Shown piece after piece: positions 7,867-18,939 of a stretch of 64,000 nucleotides of DNA (the first letter of the stretch is position 1; every line of letters starts with the position of its first letter). Position numbers and translations under genes: made by a program. Source of the stretch: Novosphingobium jiangmenense (GTDB lineage: Bacteria > Pseudomonadota > Alphaproteobacteria > Sphingomonadales > Sphingomonadaceae); assembly GCF_015694345.1 (NCBI RefSeq), contig NZ_JADQDC010000007.1, positions 1 to 64,000 on the forward strand, read 5' to 3'. The notes under the pieces were generated by a model. The model had not been told where the DNA came from, did no database searches, and worked only from the letters and a program-made list of their open reading frames with translations.

Positions 7867-8573
7867 GCCGCTTCCCGCTCGCGCACGGTGCGGAACTCGA
7901 TCTTCTTGTCATAGGGCGCGCCGACGATCATGCGCTGCACGTAGACACCGGGCAGATGGATGCTGTCCGGATCGAGCGAACCCGCCGGCACGATCTCTTC
8001 GACTTCCACGACGCAGACCTTGCCGCAGGTCGCTGCAGGCACGTTGAAGTTGCGCGCCGTCTTGCGGAACACGACGTTGCCGGTCTCGTCCGCCTTCCAC
8101 GCCTTGACCAGCGCGAGGTCGGCGAAGATGCCGCATTCGAGGATGTATTCCTGCCCGTCGAAGACCTTGGCTTCCTTGCCCTCGGCCACCAGCGTGCCGA
8201 CGCCGGTCTTCGTGTAGAACCCGGGGATGCCGGCGCCCCCTGCACGCATACGCTCAGCCAGGGTACCCTGCGGGCAGAATTCGACTTCAAGCTCACCCGA
8301 GAGGTACTGACGCTCGAACTCCTTGTTCTCGCCGACGTAGCTGGAGATCATCTTCCTGACCTGCCGCGTACGCAACAGCTTGCCGATGCCCTCGTTGTCG
8401 ATCCCGGCATTGTTCGAGGCAAAGGTCAGGTCCTTTACGCCCGAATCACGCACGGCATCGAGCAGGCGCTCGGGAACGCCACAGAGGCCGAACCCGCCGC
8501 AGGCAATCAGCAGGCCATCGCGCAGCAGGCCATCAAGCGCAGCAGTGGCATCGGCATAGAGCTTCTTCGACAT
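7863..8573 (-). CDS. scoA: 3-oxoacid CoA-transferase, subunit A
   Basis: A 236-residue protein with the A-subunit signature [10 protein letters not shown] near residue 30 and the conserved blocks [23 protein letters not shown] and [13 protein letters not shown]. It forms the catalytic CoA-transferase with the B subunit at 6334-6996. The ATG at 8573 is preceded by a strong AAGGAG; longer in-frame extensions run into the intergenic promoter. It is divergent from a LysR regulator, which is the likely controller of the operon. Confidence 0.93.
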   Translation of the reverse strand: MSKKLYADATAALDGLLRDGLLIACGGFGLCGVPERLLDAVRDSGVKDLTFASNNAGIDNEGIGKLLRTRQVRKMISSYVGENKEFERQYLSGELEVEFCPQGTLAERMRAGGAGIPGFYTKTGVGTLVAEGKEAKVFDGQEYILECGIFADLALVKAWKADETGNVVFRKTARNFNVPAATCGKVCVVEVEEIVPAGSLDPDSIHLPGVYVQRMIVGAPYDKKIEFRTVREREAA

Positions 8574-8667
8574 CGGCAGACTCTCCTTTTCGAGCGAGGT
8601 GCTAGCACAGGATACAAATTGAAAAGAGCGATTGTTTTTTATCACAATCGATAACAATGTCTGATCA
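8574..8667. promoter_or_regulatory. Divergent promoter region, scoA operon / LysR gene
   Basis: This 94-bp gap is clearly AT-rich compared with its surroundings. It contains ATTGT (8631-8635) and ACAAT (8644-8648), an inverted repeat of LysR-box type, followed by a second ACAAT at 8653-8657. The position between a LysR gene and its divergent neighbour is the classic arrangement for an autoregulated LysR operator. Confidence 0.55.
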
Positions 8668-9549
8668 ATGAAGCGGATAGCGATCTATCATCTGGAGACG
8701 TTGCTGTGGATCGCGCGGCTCGGCACATTCCGCGCTGCGGCCGAGCGGCTGAACACGACGCAGCCCGCCATATCCGCCCGCGTGCGCGAGATCGAGGAGC
8801 AGCTCGGCATCGCCATTTTCCGCCGCGAGGGCCGCAACATGGTACTGACCGCGCGCGGGCGGCGGCTGGTGCAGGAATGCGAGCCATTGTGGGCGGGGTT
8901 CGAAAAGGCATTGCTGACGGCGTCGGGCTTCGAAGGCGCGAGCGGCGTCGTGCGCATCGGTTCGGGCGAGATCGCGGCGGCTTCGTGTCTTCCCGGCTTC
9001 GTCCATGCGATCGAGCAGGACTTGCCCGGGGTGACGCTGGAACTGGAGCTGGACCTGACCGCGCGCATGTTTCAGCAGCTTCTCGGCGGCACGATCGATC
9101 TTGCCTTCCTAGCAGGGCCAGTGGCCAGCCCGGGCATCCGTACCACGCCGATCGGCTCGGTCGGCCTCGTCTGGGCGGCAAGCGCGCGCACAGTGGAGGC
9201 GGGAGGCTTTGCGCAGCCGCTACCGGTGTGGTCGATCCCCGACCTGTCCCCGCTGCATGGCGTGACGATGGAAACGCTTGCGGCCAACCGCGTCACGCCC
9301 CGCTCGATCGGCACCTGCAACAACGTGCGGACGCTGATCGACATCGTCACCGGCGGCGGCGGCGCGGCAGTACTCCCCGAACCGATGGTGCGGCCACTTC
9401 TGAACAGAGGCGTATTGGCAGAAGTCCTGCCCGCGCCCACCCGCAAGATCCGCTTCGAAGTGGCAATCCGCAACACCGAGAACGACCCGCTGGTTCTGGA
9501 ACTGTTCCGGCGGGCGAGCGACCTGCGGATCGATGGAACGCCCGCCTGA
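8668..9549 (+). CDS. LysR-family transcriptional regulator
   Basis: A 293-residue LysR-type regulator. The N-terminal winged helix-turn-helix is seen in [39 protein letters not shown]; the rest is the two-lobed periplasmic-binding-like effector domain starting near residue 90 ([19 protein letters not shown]). It is divergent from the CoA-transferase operon and probably controls it in response to an oxoacid or CoA ester, by position only. Confidence 0.9.
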   Translation: MKRIAIYHLETLLWIARLGTFRAAAERLNTTQPAISARVREIEEQLGIAIFRREGRNMVLTARGRRLVQECEPLWAGFEKALLTASGFEGASGVVRIGSGEIAAASCLPGFVHAIEQDLPGVTLELELDLTARMFQQLLGGTIDLAFLAGPVASPGIRTTPIGSVGLVWAASARTVEAGGFAQPLPVWSIPDLSPLHGVTMETLAANRVTPRSIGTCNNVRTLIDIVTGGGGAAVLPEPMVRPLLNRGVLAEVLPAPTRKIRFEVAIRNTENDPLVLELFRRASDLRIDGTPA

Positions 9550-9561
9550 CACAGCCCTCTC

Positions 9562-9648
9562 CGTCATTGCGAGCGTAGCGAAGCAATCCAGGGCGGTTTG
9601 CTGTGACGCTCTGGATTGCTTCGTCAGCTTCGCCTCCTCGCAATGACG
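9562..9648. repeat. Dispersed inverted repeat (REP-like), family 1
   Basis: CGTCATTGCGAG...GAAGCAATCCAG (9562-9591) is followed by the inverted copy CTGGATTGCTTC...CTCGCAATGACG (9611-9648). This is a widespread intergenic REP/BIME-like unit in proteobacteria, able to form one long hairpin. It sits between convergent genes. Confidence 0.8.
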
Positions 9649-9673
9649 AAAATCCGCGGACCGGCCAGACACA

Positions 9674-9700
9674 CGAAAAAGGCCACCGTTTCCGGTGGCC
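9674..9700 (-). terminator. Terminator of the petABC operon
   Basis: GGCCACCG (9681-9688), a 4-nt loop and CGGTGGCC (9693-9700) form an 8-bp stem. Read on the minus strand it is followed by TTTTTCG, as expected for an intrinsic terminator just past the cytochrome c1 gene. T residues also follow on the plus strand. Confidence 0.8.
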
Positions 9701-9731
9701 TCGTTCGTTTTGCCGATCTGGCAGGAAAGGC

Positions 9732-10553
9732 TTATTCGCCCTTCTTATCCGCCCAGACGTTCTTCTTGGCGAGGTAGGCCAGGACCGTGGCGACCAGCAG
9801 GAAGCCGAGGACTGCCCAACCGGTCTGCTTGCGCTTGTCCAGCTTGGGTTCGGCGGTCCAGATCAGGAAGGCCGAGACGTCGGTCGCCATCTGGTCAACC
9901 GTTGCCTTGGTGCCGTCCGAATAGGTCACCTGACCGTCGCCCGTCAGCGGAGCCGGCATCGCGAGGTTGAGGTTCGCGAAGTACGGGTTGTAGTACAGGC
10001 CGTCCGGGGTCTTGGCGTCCGGGAACTTCTTGAGAAGCTCGGCAGGCTGCTCCTGGTAACCGGTCAGCAGCGAGTGGACATAGGCGCCACCGTCGTGACG
10101 GGCCTTGGTGATCAGCGACAGGTCTGGCGGATTGCCCTGGCCTGCGTAGTACACGGTCGGGAAGTAGTCCGACGGGATGTTGTCACGCTCGCCACGCTCG
10201 CCGCTCTTCGGATCGAAGGTCGGCTGCTTGGTGCCCCATTCCTTGGCAATCGCCTTCACTTCGGCTTCCGAGTAACCGAGGGCAGCGAGGTCGCGGAAGG
10301 CGACGTGCTTGAGCGAGTGGCAGGTCGAGCAGACTTCCTTGTAGACCTGGAAGCCGCGCTGCAGCTGGGCCTTGTCGAACTTGCCGAACGCGCCGTCGGA
10401 AGCGAAGTGCACTTCCTTGGGGTGAAGGTGGAACTCGTGCTCCGCGGTGGGAGCAGCGGGTTCCGTGATCGCGACATAGGCGCCGTTACCGAACGACCAG
10501 AGCAGCGCGACCGCGAAGAAGAGGCCGACGAGGGGGCCAAAAAGACGGACCAT
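9732..10553 (-). CDS. petC: Cytochrome bc1 complex, cytochrome c1
   Basis: A 273-residue membrane-anchored c-type cytochrome. The haem-binding CSTCH is at residues 75-79, preceded by the typical RGFQVYKEVC, and the sixth ligand Met lies in NLNLAMPAPL. An N-terminal hydrophobic signal/anchor and a C-terminal membrane helix (WAVLGFLLVATVLAYLAKKNVW) bracket the periplasmic domain. It passes electrons from the Rieske protein to soluble cytochrome c. It is the last gene of petABC, 31 bp after petB. Confidence 0.95.
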   Translation of the reverse strand: MVRLFGPLVGLFFAVALLWSFGNGAYVAITEPAAPTAEHEFHLHPKEVHFASDGAFGKFDKAQLQRGFQVYKEVCSTCHSLKHVAFRDLAALGYSEAEVKAIAKEWGTKQPTFDPKSGERGERDNIPSDYFPTVYYAGQGNPPDLSLITKARHDGGAYVHSLLTGYQEQPAELLKKFPDAKTPDGLYYNPYFANLNLAMPAPLTGDGQVTYSDGTKATVDQMATDVSAFLIWTAEPKLDKRKQTGWAVLGFLLVATVLAYLAKKNVWADKKGE

Positions 10554-10584
10554 AGGGTTCTCTTTCTCTTACGCTTCGTGGCTG

Positions 10585-11874
10585 TCAGGCAGCAGCGGGG
10601 TTGGCGTTGAGCACTGCGCTCTCATCCTTGCCCAGCACGGCTTCGGTGATCGAGAACGGAAGCGGTTCCGGCTTCTCGATCGAGGAAACGAGCGGGAGAA
10701 TGACGAGGAAGTGCAGGAAGTAGTACATCGACGCGATCTGCGAGATCATCACGTAGGGTTCCGCAGCCGGAGCGCCACCGCAGTAGCCGAGCACGGCGAC
10801 GTCGATCAGCAGGATCCAGAAGAACTTGCGGAACAGCGGACGATAATGGCCCGAACGCACCGGCGAGGTGTCCAGCCAGGGCAGGAAGAACCACACCAGG
10901 ATCGCCGAGAACATCGCAAGGACGCCCATCAGCTTGGCCGGGATGAAGAAGAAGTCCGCAGTGAAGGCGCGCAGGATCGCGTAGAACGGCCAGAAGTACC
11001 ATTCCGGAACGATGTGGGCAGGCGTCGAAAGCGGGTTGGCCGGGATGTAGTTGTCCGGGTGACCGAGCATGTTCGGCGCAAAGAACAGCACCGCGCAGTA
11101 GATCAGCAGGAACACGCCCAGGCCGAAGCCGTCCTTCGCCGTGTAGTACGGGTGGAACGGAACGGTGTCGCTCTCGCTCTTCACTTCGACGCCGGTCGGG
11201 TTCGACGAGCCGGGGATGTGCAGCGCCCAGATGTGCAGGATGATGACACCCGCGATCACGAAGGGCAGCAGGAAGTGCAGCGAGAAGAAGCGGTTCAGCG
11301 CGGCGTTGTCAGGCGCATAGCCGCCCAGCAGCCACACCTGCAGCGGTTCGCCGACGACCGGGATCGCGCCGAACAAGCCGGTGATGACCTTGGCACCCCA
11401 GAACGACATCTGGCCCCAGGGCAGCACGTAGCCCATGAACGCGGTTGCCATCATCAGCAGGAAGATGACCACGCCCAGCAGCCAGATCATCTCGCGCGGG
11501 GCCTTGTACGAGGAGTAGAAGAAGCCGCGGAAGATGTGGAGATAGACGACGACGAAGAACGCCGAGGCGCCGTTGGCGTGCGCATAGCGCAGCATCCAGC
11601 CCCAGTTCACGTCGCGCATGATGTGCTCGACGCTGTCGAAGGCCACGCCTGCGTTCGCGGCGTAGTGCATCGCGAGGATGACGCCGGTCACGATCTGAAG
11701 CACGAGGCAGAAGCCGGCGAGAACGCCGAAGTTCCACATGTAGTTCAGGTTGCGCGGAACCGGGTAGCCGGCGCCGACCGCGTTGTAGACGAAGCGGGGC
11801 AGCGGCAGCTTTTCGTCAAGCCACTGCGTCAGGCCGTTGGCCGGCTTGTATTCGTTTGCCCAGGGAAAGCTCAT
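10585..11874 (-). CDS. petB: Cytochrome bc1 complex, cytochrome b
   Basis: A 429-residue cytochrome b with eight or more membrane helices. Diagnostic segments include [40 protein letters not shown] (haem-ligating His), the Qo-site motif [15 protein letters not shown] and [10 protein letters not shown]. It holds the two b haems and the quinol oxidation and quinone reduction sites. The ATG at 11874 ([11 protein letters not shown]) matches the family; it is 11 bp after the Rieske gene. Confidence 0.95.
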   Translation of the reverse strand: MSFPWANEYKPANGLTQWLDEKLPLPRFVYNAVGAGYPVPRNLNYMWNFGVLAGFCLVLQIVTGVILAMHYAANAGVAFDSVEHIMRDVNWGWMLRYAHANGASAFFVVVYLHIFRGFFYSSYKAPREMIWLLGVVIFLLMMATAFMGYVLPWGQMSFWGAKVITGLFGAIPVVGEPLQVWLLGGYAPDNAALNRFFSLHFLLPFVIAGVIILHIWALHIPGSSNPTGVEVKSESDTVPFHPYYTAKDGFGLGVFLLIYCAVLFFAPNMLGHPDNYIPANPLSTPAHIVPEWYFWPFYAILRAFTADFFFIPAKLMGVLAMFSAILVWFFLPWLDTSPVRSGHYRPLFRKFFWILLIDVAVLGYCGGAPAAEPYVMISQIASMYYFLHFLVILPLVSSIEKPEPLPFSITEAVLGKDESAVLNANPAAA

Positions 11875-11885
11875 GTTTCCTGTCC

Positions 11886-12449
11886 TCAGCCGATCTTCAC
11901 GACAGTGTCGGAAGTGAATGCGTATTCGGGCACCTCGAGGTTCTTCGGTGCCGGGCCCTTGCGGATGCGCGCTGCGGTATCGTACGACGAACCGTGGCAC
12001 GGGCAGAAGTAGCCGCCGAACTCACCCTTCACTTCGCCTTCGCCGGCGCCGAGCGGCACGCAGCCGAGGTGGGTGCAGACGCCCATCGTGATGAGCCAGT
12101 TGGTCTTGCCTTCCTTGGTGCGCTCTTCCAGCGACTGCGGATCGCGCAGCGAGGACACGTCGACCTTTTCGGCAGCGGCGATTTCTTCCGGCGTCAGGTT
12201 GCGGATGAACACCGGCTGCTTGCGGAAGACCGCCTTGATCGCCTGACCCGGCTGGATCGCCGAAATGTCGATCTCGGTGGAGCTCTGCGCCAGAACGTCC
12301 GCCGACGGCGCCATCTGACTTACCAGCGGGACCAGCACGGCAGCGCCGCCAACTCCCGCAAAACTCACCGCCGCGATATTGATGAAATCGCGCCGGCGCA
12401 CGCCTTCTTCGGCTTGTGCCGAAGTGTCGATGCTTGCCTGTTCAGCCAT
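11886..12449 (-). CDS. petA: Cytochrome bc1 complex, Rieske iron-sulfur subunit
   Basis: A 187-residue Rieske protein. The [2Fe-2S] ligands are Cys125 and His127 (CTHLGC) and Cys149 and His152 (CPCHGSSYD); Cys130 and Cys151 form the stabilising disulfide. The N-terminus carries [20 protein letters not shown], a twin-arginine signal-anchor. The ATG at 12449 is preceded by AGGGAA. It is the first gene of the petABC operon. Confidence 0.95.
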   Translation of the reverse strand: MAEQASIDTSAQAEEGVRRRDFINIAAVSFAGVGGAAVLVPLVSQMAPSADVLAQSSTEIDISAIQPGQAIKAVFRKQPVFIRNLTPEEIAAAEKVDVSSLRDPQSLEERTKEGKTNWLITMGVCTHLGCVPLGAGEGEVKGEFGGYFCPCHGSSYDTAARIRKGPAPKNLEVPEYAFTSDTVVKIG

Positions 12450-12735
12450 TGAAATTCCCTGCCTGCTGCCGCCGCGCACGCGGATCGCGCACGGTCCAAC
12501 TTGCCCCTTTGGAACGGCTCTGGAAATTGCCCATGGGGCTAACCACATGGACACCGGAACCGCACGGGAACCGGGCACGCGCAATGCACGGCCCCGGCCC
12601 CCACTTGGCGCGCCTGATAGACGCAAAGCCACGGCTTTGCCAACAGGCATTTTGGTGCGGGAATTAGCCCTTTTTCAGGCCCGTATTTCCGGGGGATTTC
12701 AAGAGCGCGACGGTTGGTGACGCAGCGCCGACGCC
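12450..12735 (-). promoter_or_regulatory. petABC upstream region
   Basis: A 286-bp non-coding stretch between petA and the end of the methyltransferase gene. It must hold the petABC promoter. I found no EcfG-type (GGAAC-N16/17-CGTT) or Fnr-type (TTGAT-N4-ATCAA) site and no gene. Confidence 0.4.
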
Positions 12736-13782
12736 TCAGCCGAATCCGGCACCCTGCGGCCAGCGCGGCCCGGCGAGTCCCATCACCTTGAACAGGACGC
12801 CCATCTGGCCTTCCCCGGTAAGCCGCTCGCGCGCAGCGTGGATCGCCTCGGCATAGGCGGGGGCATAGGCGGCGAGCGCCTCGGCCCGTGCCTCGATGCC
12901 GAGCGCACGCAGCCAGCGCCCCTGCTCGACCGTGCCGAGCCACTGCACCTCGCGGGACAGCGCGATCGGCGCGAGGGCCGAGAAATCAACGTGAGCAGTC
13001 AGATCAGCCTCGCCGGGGCTGGCAAAGACATCGACCTTGCGATGCGCGCGCACCGCCTGCAGCGAGGAACCGAAGCGCGGTTCGGCATGGCCATAGTCGA
13101 AGAACAGCGCGGCTCCGCCCTGGCTCGCCAACCTGCCCGAAACTTCATACATCACCGCAGCCGACGCGGGCGAGGTCTCGAGAATCGAACCCTCGGGCGC
13201 CTCGCGCCGTGCCTGCGGCACTGCCGCATCCATCGCCGCCGATCCCGCCACCGGCACCAGACGCCCGTCGACAACGCCGACCATGCGCTCGCGCCAGCCC
13301 TCGCCCGTGCGCACGAGCTGGCGCACCGGCAGCGCATCGAGGAATTCGTTGGCAACGATCAGCAGCGGACCATCGGTCGGCAAGGTCGAGAGGTCGGCAT
13401 GCCAGAAGGCCGACGGGTGCAGTTCAAGCTGCAGCGCCTTCAACGCCGTGCTGGTCTCGACGAAATGCACCCGAGGGCTCAGACCATAACGCTTCGCCGC
13501 CCCAAGCGCATCGCGCGCCAGTGTGCCGCGACCCGGCCCCAGTTCGACGTAGTGGACCGGCTCCGGCCGTCCGGCGCGAATCCACATGTCGGCAAGCCAC
13601 AGCCCGATCAGCTCGCCGAACATCTGGCTGATCTCGGGCGCGGTGATGAAATCGCCCGCCGTGCCGAAGGGATCGCGGCTGGAGTAATAGCGCGCGTTGG
13701 ATTCGGCCATGTAGTGCGCAATGCTGATCGGCCCGGTGTTGGTGATCAGCCGCGTGAACGTCTCCAGCAGCGATTGGCTCAC
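12736..13782 (-). CDS. SAM-dependent methyltransferase, NDUFAF7/MidA family
   Basis: A 348-residue protein matching the DUF185/NDUFAF7 family: FTRLITNTGPISIAHYMAESNARYYSSRDPFGTAGDFITAPEIS at the N-terminus, the SAM-binding segment VHYVELGPGRGTLARD and the following ANEFLDALPVRQ. In mitochondria this enzyme methylates an arginine of complex I subunit NDUFS2; a similar role is likely in alphaproteobacteria. The GTG at 13782 overlaps the lgt stop (GTGA), giving a coupled start; an upstream extension reading inside lgt is rejected. Confidence 0.88.
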   Translation of the reverse strand: MSQSLLETFTRLITNTGPISIAHYMAESNARYYSSRDPFGTAGDFITAPEISQMFGELIGLWLADMWIRAGRPEPVHYVELGPGRGTLARDALGAAKRYGLSPRVHFVETSTALKALQLELHPSAFWHADLSTLPTDGPLLIVANEFLDALPVRQLVRTGEGWRERMVGVVDGRLVPVAGSAAMDAAVPQARREAPEGSILETSPASAAVMYEVSGRLASQGGAALFFDYGHAEPRFGSSLQAVRAHRKVDVFASPGEADLTAHVDFSALAPIALSREVQWLGTVEQGRWLRALGIEARAEALAAYAPAYAEAIHAARERLTGEGQMGVLFKVMGLAGPRWPQGAGFG

Positions 13783-14678
13783 GCCGGCACGGCTCCCCCT
13801 GCGGCGACCGGTTTGCTCATCAGGCCGCGGATCAGGAAGAACAGGCCGACCGCCATCATCGGAATGGTCAGCCACTGGCCCATCGACAGGCCGGTCTGCA
13901 GCGCGAAATCGAGCAGTTGTGCGTCAGGCTCGCGGAAGAATTCGACCGTGAAGCGCGACAGCGCATAGCCGAGCGTGAAGGTGCCGACGAGCAGGCCCGG
14001 CCGCCAGCGCGCCCTGGTCTTCCAGAACAGGAGGAGCAGCAAGATCATCAGCACGAGACCTTCCAGCCCCGCCTCATAGAGCTGGCTCGGGTGACGCGCG
14101 ACGGGCCCACCGCCGGGAAAGACCATGGCCCAAGGCACGTCCGGTCCGGCCTCACGTCCCCACAGCTCGCCATTGGCGAAGTTTGCAAGGCGGCCGAACA
14201 GCAGCCCGAACGGCACGCAGACCGAGATGTAATCGCACACCCGCACGAAGTTCAGCCCGCCACGCCATGAAACCCAGGCGATGGCCAGGACAGTGCCCAT
14301 CAATCCGCCGTGGAAGCTCATTCCGCCTTCCCACAGCTTGATCAGGTTTTCAGGGTGGGTCAGCAGTTCGGGCGCATAGAAGATCGCATAGCCGAGCCGA
14401 CCGCCGAGAATGATGCCGAGCGTGGCATAGAAGAACAGGTCGTCCGCATGGCGCTGCGCCATCGGTGAGCCGGGCTGCCTGATCATCTTCGACAGGTGCC
14501 AGTAGCCCAGCACGATCCCGGCGAGATAGGCCAGCGAATACCACTTCAGTGCAAAGAAGCCGAGGTCGAGCGCGATCGGACCGATGCCCAGATCCGTCCA
14601 GCGAATCGGCACATGTCCGGCGCTGGCGGATGCCGACGCTACGGCAAGCGCGGTTGCTGTTGACAGTAGTGACAGCAA
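13779..14678 (-). CDS. lgt: Prolipoprotein diacylglyceryl transferase
   Basis: A 299-residue polytopic membrane enzyme that attaches diacylglycerol to the lipobox Cys of prolipoproteins. The Lgt signature GRLANFANGELWGR, the GGRLGYAIFY segment with conserved Arg/Tyr, WEGGMSFHGG and HPSQLYEA are all present. The start is a TTG at 14678 with AGGGAG upstream, about 20-25 residues longer than the core; a shorter start is possible. Several lipoproteins in this window (7015, 36169) would be its substrates. Confidence 0.93.
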   Translation of the reverse strand: MLSLLSTATALAVASASASAGHVPIRWTDLGIGPIALDLGFFALKWYSLAYLAGIVLGYWHLSKMIRQPGSPMAQRHADDLFFYATLGIILGGRLGYAIFYAPELLTHPENLIKLWEGGMSFHGGLMGTVLAIAWVSWRGGLNFVRVCDYISVCVPFGLLFGRLANFANGELWGREAGPDVPWAMVFPGGGPVARHPSQLYEAGLEGLVLMILLLLLFWKTRARWRPGLLVGTFTLGYALSRFTVEFFREPDAQLLDFALQTGLSMGQWLTIPMMAVGLFFLIRGLMSKPVAAGGAVPA

Positions 14679-14832
14679 GAAACGAACTCCCTAGAACTTC
14701 GTGAACGGACGTGTTTTCGTGCTGTCAAACGCGCCCAATGGGGTAACGTATTGGCACAGGGAAAAGGTTGCAGGCAAACCCGAAAAGAGCGCGCAAGCAG
14801 AGCGTGCCAGGGTGAGGAGACGAAAGGGTATC

Positions 14833-16536
<1,704 letters not shown>

Positions 16537-16548
16537 GCCCCATCTCTT

Positions 16549-16647
16549 CGTCATTCCCGCGCGGGCGGGAATCCAGCCACGAAGACTGTCGTCGCCGAAG
16601 CGACGGCATTTTCTGACTCTGGATCCCCGCCTGCGCGGGGATGACGA
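16549..16647. repeat. Dispersed inverted repeat (REP-like), family 2
   Basis: GTCATTCCCGC...CGGGAATCCAG (16550-16576) is mirrored by CTGGATCCCCGC...GGGGATGAC (16619-16645), with a small internal hairpin around GTCGTCGCCG. It belongs to the common 'CGTCATTCCCGCGNNNGCGGGAATCCAG' class of proteobacterial intergenic repeats and lies between convergent genes. Confidence 0.8.
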
Positions 16648-16689
16648 TAGAAGGGAGGGTCGGCAGCTACGGGCTTACCGAGAGGCCCG

Positions 16690-17181
16690 TCAGACGCTCA
16701 CGAACTTGCCCGCCGCGCGGTCCTTGCGGACCTTGAGGCCATCGAACACCTGCCCGCTCATGGCGATCCACACGCCGGACGCCGCCACCTGCGCGGTGGC
16801 GAAGGCCATGCCGAGGTTGAAGTGCGCGTCTGTCTCGGCAAAGCGCGCCGGTGACAGTGCGCCAGTCAGCACGATGGTCTTGTCAGTGATGTCACTGAGC
16901 GCTCTGGCCGTCTCGGTCATGGTGTCGGTGCCGTGGGTGATGACGACGTGGCGCTCCGGCGCCTCGCGCACGGCGGCAGCGATCAGCGCACGGTCGGCGT
17001 CGGTCAGTTCGAGACTGTCCTTGCGCATCAGTTCCATAACCCGGAACGGCAGTGCCACGCGCGCCTCGGCGATCAGTGCCGGGATGCCGCTCTCGACGAT
17101 CTGGTATTCGCTGAGCGCGTCGAAATAGGCCTTGTCGATAGTGCCGCCGGTGGTCAGCACGAGGATCGGTTCTTGTTGCAT
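16690..17181 (-). CDS. Short asparaginase-type (N-terminal domain only) protein
   Basis: A 163-residue protein containing both active-site motifs of L-asparaginases: LTTGGTIDK near the N-terminus and THGTDTMTETA in the middle. The normal enzyme is about 330 residues with two domains; this gene holds only the N-terminal domain and ends with a normal stop and no trace of the second domain downstream. Short single-domain homologues are known in alphaproteobacteria, so it is probably not a pseudogene. Catalytic activity is uncertain, because part of the active site normally comes from the neighbouring subunit's C-terminal domain. ATG at 17181 preferred over a TTG 6 bp upstream. Confidence 0.82.
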   Translation of the reverse strand: MQQEPILVLTTGGTIDKAYFDALSEYQIVESGIPALIAEARVALPFRVMELMRKDSLELTDADRALIAAAVREAPERHVVITHGTDTMTETARALSDITDKTIVLTGALSPARFAETDAHFNLGMAFATAQVAASGVWIAMSGQVFDGLKVRKDRAAGKFVSV

Positions 17182-17214
17182 GGCCAAGCCCTTAGCCCAG
17201 CGCCTACGCTGCCG

Positions 17215-17982
17215 CTAGTTGCCGGAGGGCGCAGGCGGCGGCGGTGCCGTTCCGGTCGTCTGGCTCGGCAACGATTGCCCGCCCGGCAGCGTCCCGCCCG
17301 ACGCACCACCTGAAAAGCCCCAGCCCTGTTGCTGCGGGACGGGCGGCCCCATCAGTCCGCGCGGAGGAACGGCGCGCGGCGATGGATCAACCTTGGGGCC
17401 TGCAGATTCACGCGGTGCGGGCGGAGCGGTTGCCGCCAGTTGCGCCTCGGGCGCGACCGCCGGCTGGGTCACCGGATCAGGTGTAGCAGCAGCAGGCGAA
17501 GTCGCAGCCTTGGCGGCGACAGCGGGTTCAGGCGAGTTCCGGCCAACCCGTACCTGCGCAAGTTGCGTGGCGGGCTGGGCGGCGGGGATCGCCACCTCGG
17601 GCTGCTCTGCCTGAGGCGGCTTCCGAGCCATCATTCCGGCCGGCGCACCCGCAGGCGCAGTCCTTTGTCCGGACTGGCCCAGCAGAATGACTGCAGCCAC
17701 GGTGGCAGCCATCGCGGCGAAACCACCGACTGCAAAGCGCTTGCGCGACGGAGCAACGGAGACCGGCGCTGAAGCGGCAAACGGGATCACTTGTGCGGCT
17801 TCTCGCGGCGCAACTTGCTCTGCCTCGGCTTGGGGTTCAGCCGGAAGCTGCGGCAGCGCGGTGGCCTGCGCCACGATCCGCGCGGCAAGGCCCGGCGGCA
17901 GGGCGGGCCGGGGCGCCCGGTCCAGCACCAGATCGAGCGCCGCATCGCTACGCGCGGGCGAGGCCGGAACCTTGCGCGCCAT
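17215..17982 (-). CDS. Putative membrane-anchored anti-sigma factor
   Basis: A 255-residue protein with one predicted membrane helix (about residues 83-101, AVGGFAAMAATVAAVILLGQ). The N-terminal cytoplasmic part contains a helical segment LDLVLDRAPRPALPPGLAARIVAQA; the C-terminal part is Pro/Ala/Gln-rich and low-complexity, presumably periplasmic. It overlaps the stop of the ECF sigma gene by one base (TGATG), the usual arrangement of a sigma/anti-sigma pair. No zinc-binding HxxxCxxC motif is present. The assignment rests mainly on topology and position. Confidence 0.65.
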   Translation of the reverse strand: MARKVPASPARSDAALDLVLDRAPRPALPPGLAARIVAQATALPQLPAEPQAEAEQVAPREAAQVIPFAASAPVSVAPSRKRFAVGGFAAMAATVAAVILLGQSGQRTAPAGAPAGMMARKPPQAEQPEVAIPAAQPATQLAQVRVGRNSPEPAVAAKAATSPAAATPDPVTQPAVAPEAQLAATAPPAPRESAGPKVDPSPRAVPPRGLMGPPVPQQQGWGFSGGASGGTLPGGQSLPSQTTGTAPPPPAPSGN

Positions 17983-18611
17983 CAGCCCTGCGCCTCGAGA
18001 TCCGCGCACGAAACGTCGCGCGCTTCCAACAGCGTGCGCATCTGCCTGCGGGCCCTGAACAGCAGCGATTCCATCGCCTTGATATTGAGGTCGAGTACCT
18101 CCGCTGCAAGGGCGTTCGAAAATCCTTCGTAGTAACAGAGCACTAGTGCGGCCCGGTAGCGCTCCGGCAAATCGCCGAGGGCATCGGCCACCGCCTGGGA
18201 TGCCTGGTCAGCCTCGATTCGCCGGTCCGCCAAAGGTGTCTCGTCGGCCGGATCGGGCAGAGTTTCGACCGTGACCACGCGGAAGCGGCGCTTGCGATCA
18301 AAGCACAGGTTCATCGTCACCCGGTGCAGCCAGCCGACAAGTCCCGCGCCGCTCGGGCTCCAGCGTGGTGCATTCTGCCACAGCCGCGCAAAGCAATCCT
18401 GCAGCACGTCCTCCGCTTCCGCAGCATCGGACAGCATGCGCATGGCTACGCGATAGAGCGCGGGCGAATGGCGATCGACCAGCAGGGTGAAGGCGTCGAC
18501 GGAACCGTGCGCGACCTCGCGCATCAGCGCCGCGTCGTCGAGCGCCTCACGATGAATCGGATCTCCGGCCGCAATCAGGCTGTCATCAGCCGGGACCGCT
18601 TCCGAGCGCAT
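17982..18611 (-). CDS. ECF-type RNA polymerase sigma factor
   Basis: A sigma-70 family protein of about 209 residues. Region 2 is seen in LLVDRHSPALYRVAMRMLSDAAEAEDVLQDCFARLWQNAPRW and region 4 in LGDLPERYRAALVLCYYEGFSNALAAEVLDLNIKAMESLLFRARRQM. The ATG at 18611 is the best start; a TTG 18 bp upstream is possible. It is coupled to the putative anti-sigma gene and divergent from the large autotransporter gene, so control of that surface protein or of envelope stress is an inference. Confidence 0.88.
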   Translation of the reverse strand: MRSEAVPADDSLIAAGDPIHREALDDAALMREVAHGSVDAFTLLVDRHSPALYRVAMRMLSDAAEAEDVLQDCFARLWQNAPRWSPSGAGLVGWLHRVTMNLCFDRKRRFRVVTVETLPDPADETPLADRRIEADQASQAVADALGDLPERYRAALVLCYYEGFSNALAAEVLDLNIKAMESLLFRARRQMRTLLEARDVSCADLEAQG

Positions 18612-18939
18612 GTCGCCGTAGAAGGTCAAGGATACCCGCCGTTCGCACCAGTTCCCCCCGCCGGACGCAGGGAGGCCACGCCCTCTGACTGCCGGTTCCC
18701 AAGTGAACGCCAGATTTACGGCAATAACCGAATCGCATCGCCGCATTTATTTCGCAGCCCGTCCGAAGGGTTGCACGGCTCTGCGCGTTAGGTGCTGCGG
18801 AGGCAATCGTCCGGCACCCAGCCGTTCGGTCCTCCGACCTGTCGATCGGATTGGTGGTGCCCCCAGCAGTCCGACCACCTCGGCCCGCGCCGACCGCACC
18901 CCGGCGCGGGCCAACTTTGTCAGAATTCATGAGGGGTTT
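18612..18939. promoter_or_regulatory. Divergent regulatory region with a strong stem-loop before the autotransporter
   Basis: This 328-bp gap holds no gene. An 11-bp perfect stem GGCCCGCGCCG (18882-18892) / CGGCGCGGGCC (18902-18912) with a 9-nt loop ends 28 bp before the autotransporter ATG and would lie in its 5' leader. There is no T-run after it, so it may be an attenuator, an RNA-stability element or a protein site rather than a terminator. No obvious ECF promoter was identified. Confidence 0.45.

Noticed and set aside
12450..12735. EcfG promoter candidates (several GGAAC) upstream of petA
   Set aside because: No CGTT at 16-17 bp downstream of any GGAAC in the relevant direction.
16690..17181. 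Calling the short asparaginase a pseudogene
   Set aside because: The frame is intact, both motifs are perfect and no remnant of the second domain lies downstream.
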